This document shows, piece after piece, positions 5,802 through 6,230 of a stretch of 6,230 bases of DNA (within the stretch, counting starts at the first letter, position 1; every line of letters starts with the position of its first letter). The stretch comes from an uncultured Aquabacterium sp. Lineage in GTDB: Bacteria; Pseudomonadota; Gammaproteobacteria; Burkholderiales; Burkholderiaceae_C. Below the pieces are notes generated by a model. The model did not search any database and was not told the origin of the DNA. It saw nothing but the letters and a program-made list of their open reading frames with translations. The stretch lies in NCBI GenBank assembly GCA_937923225.1, contig CALAKR010000381.1:1-6230 (forward strand), read 5' to 3'. A program made the position numbers and the translations under genes.

Positions 5802-6230
5802 TCACAGCCCGAAGGGCTTGGAGATGGTCAGCCAGTAGGCCGTGCCCTCAGTGCGGTTGCGCGAACCGAACTCGCGCAGCAGCTTGCCCTCGATCATCAT
5901 CTCGCCGCCGTTCTTGATCCAGGCCAGGGCAGGGCCCAGGGCGTAGGTGCGCATGCGGCTGCCGTCGAGGGCATCAATGACGGCCTGGTCTGCGGCGCGG
6001 TCGCTGGAGTCGTCGGAGATCTGCCGAACCACGTAGCCCTGTACGCCCAGGCGCAGGTCTTCGGTGACGAACTTCATCAGCTGGAAGTCCAGGTTGAACA
6101 TGTTGCCGCTCTTGTAGTCGGTGTCCTTGTTGCGGGTGTTGAAGGACAGCACCACCCGGGCGCCGACGTCCCAGCCATCACCGATGTAGCCGTACTGCAC
6201 CGAGGGGCGGAAGGTGTAGAAATCGCCGAA
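5802..6230 (-). CDS. SphA family / phenol MetA-pathway-like outer-membrane protein, C-terminal part
   Basis: These are the last 142 residues of a protein that enters from the right edge of the window; reading continues open to 6230, so the GTG at 6198-6200 is not a true start. The sequence shows alternating amphipathic strands with Gly/aromatic turns: FYTFRPSVQYGYIGDGWDVGARVV, YKSGNMFNLDFQLMKFVTEDLRLGVQGYVVRQISDD, RTYALGPALAWIKNG, and the end GTAYWLTISKPFGL. This pattern (Y-K-SG, an LGVQGY-type strand, ALGPALAW, a closing WLTI-PF) is that of the SphA / phenol_MetA_deg family of predicted outer-membrane beta-barrels, some of which were first described near aromatic-compound degradation genes. 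It is the upstream gene of a likely two-gene operon with the chalcone-isomerase-like gene. Substrate is unknown. The stop at 5802-5804 is clear. Confidence 0.8.
   Translation of the reverse strand, partial: FGDFYTFRPSVQYGYIGDGWDVGARVVLSFNTRNKDTDYKSGNMFNLDFQLMKFVTEDLRLGVQGYVVRQISDDSSDRAADQAVIDALDGSRMRTYALGPALAWIKNGGEMMIEGKLLREFGSRNRTEGTAYWLTISKPFGL

Noticed and set aside
6198..6200. GTG as the start of the SphA-like gene
   Set aside because: The reading frame stays open to the window edge with family-like strand sequence (FYTFRPS) upstream, and no ribosome site precedes the GTG, so the gene is treated as partial.

Overview
The window is ordinary protein-coding chromosome from a high-GC proteobacterium, most likely a beta-proteobacterium of the order Burkholderiales. 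That placement is an inference from GC-rich codon use and from the style of the proteins: an Azotobacter-type ferredoxin-NADP reductase ending in FVEK, a QueC with an enlarged zinc knuckle, a LemA/M48 pair, and a chalcone-isomerase-like protein beside a SphA-type outer-membrane protein. No rRNA, tRNA, CRISPR array, insertion sequence or phage gene was found. Nearly all of the sequence is coding, and the longest gap between genes is about 170 bases.

Layout. (1) 1-273, minus strand: the first 91 residues of a membrane-anchored SMP-30/strictosidine-synthase-like protein, cut by the window edge. (2) 274-381: an AT-rich divergent spacer with a 9-bp inverted repeat and a good match to a Fur box. 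(3) 382-630, plus: a small two-helix DUF2061 membrane protein with a clear ribosome binding site. (4) 690-1466, minus: ferredoxin/flavodoxin-NADP+ reductase (fpr), convergent with DUF2061 and divergent from queC. (5) 1467-1636: the fpr/queC divergent spacer with two hairpin-forming repeats. (6) 1637-5037, plus: queC, lemA and a large M48 metallopeptidase, separated by only 34 bases each and probably one transcript. (7) 5061-6230, minus: a SphA-family outer-membrane protein (its N-terminus lies outside the window) followed 15 bases later by a Tat-exported chalcone-isomerase-like protein, probably a two-gene operon. This operon converges on the M48 gene with a hairpin between them.

How the genes may work together. 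QueC makes preQ0 for tRNA queuosine. LemA and M48 peptidases are often neighbours in bacteria and probably form an envelope quality-control or proteolysis unit. The M48 protein here carries an extra C-terminal half of about 270 residues with a TerB-like stretch. The chalcone-isomerase-like and SphA-like proteins are both predicted envelope proteins and may share a periplasmic or outer-membrane role. Fpr supplies or drains electrons between NADPH and ferredoxin/flavodoxin. The DUF2061 gene looks iron-regulated through Fur. I did not find a convincing new defence or mobile system. The points most worth following are the Fur box in front of DUF2061, the LemA/M48-TerB-like pair, the Tat/SphA pair and the structured queC leader.
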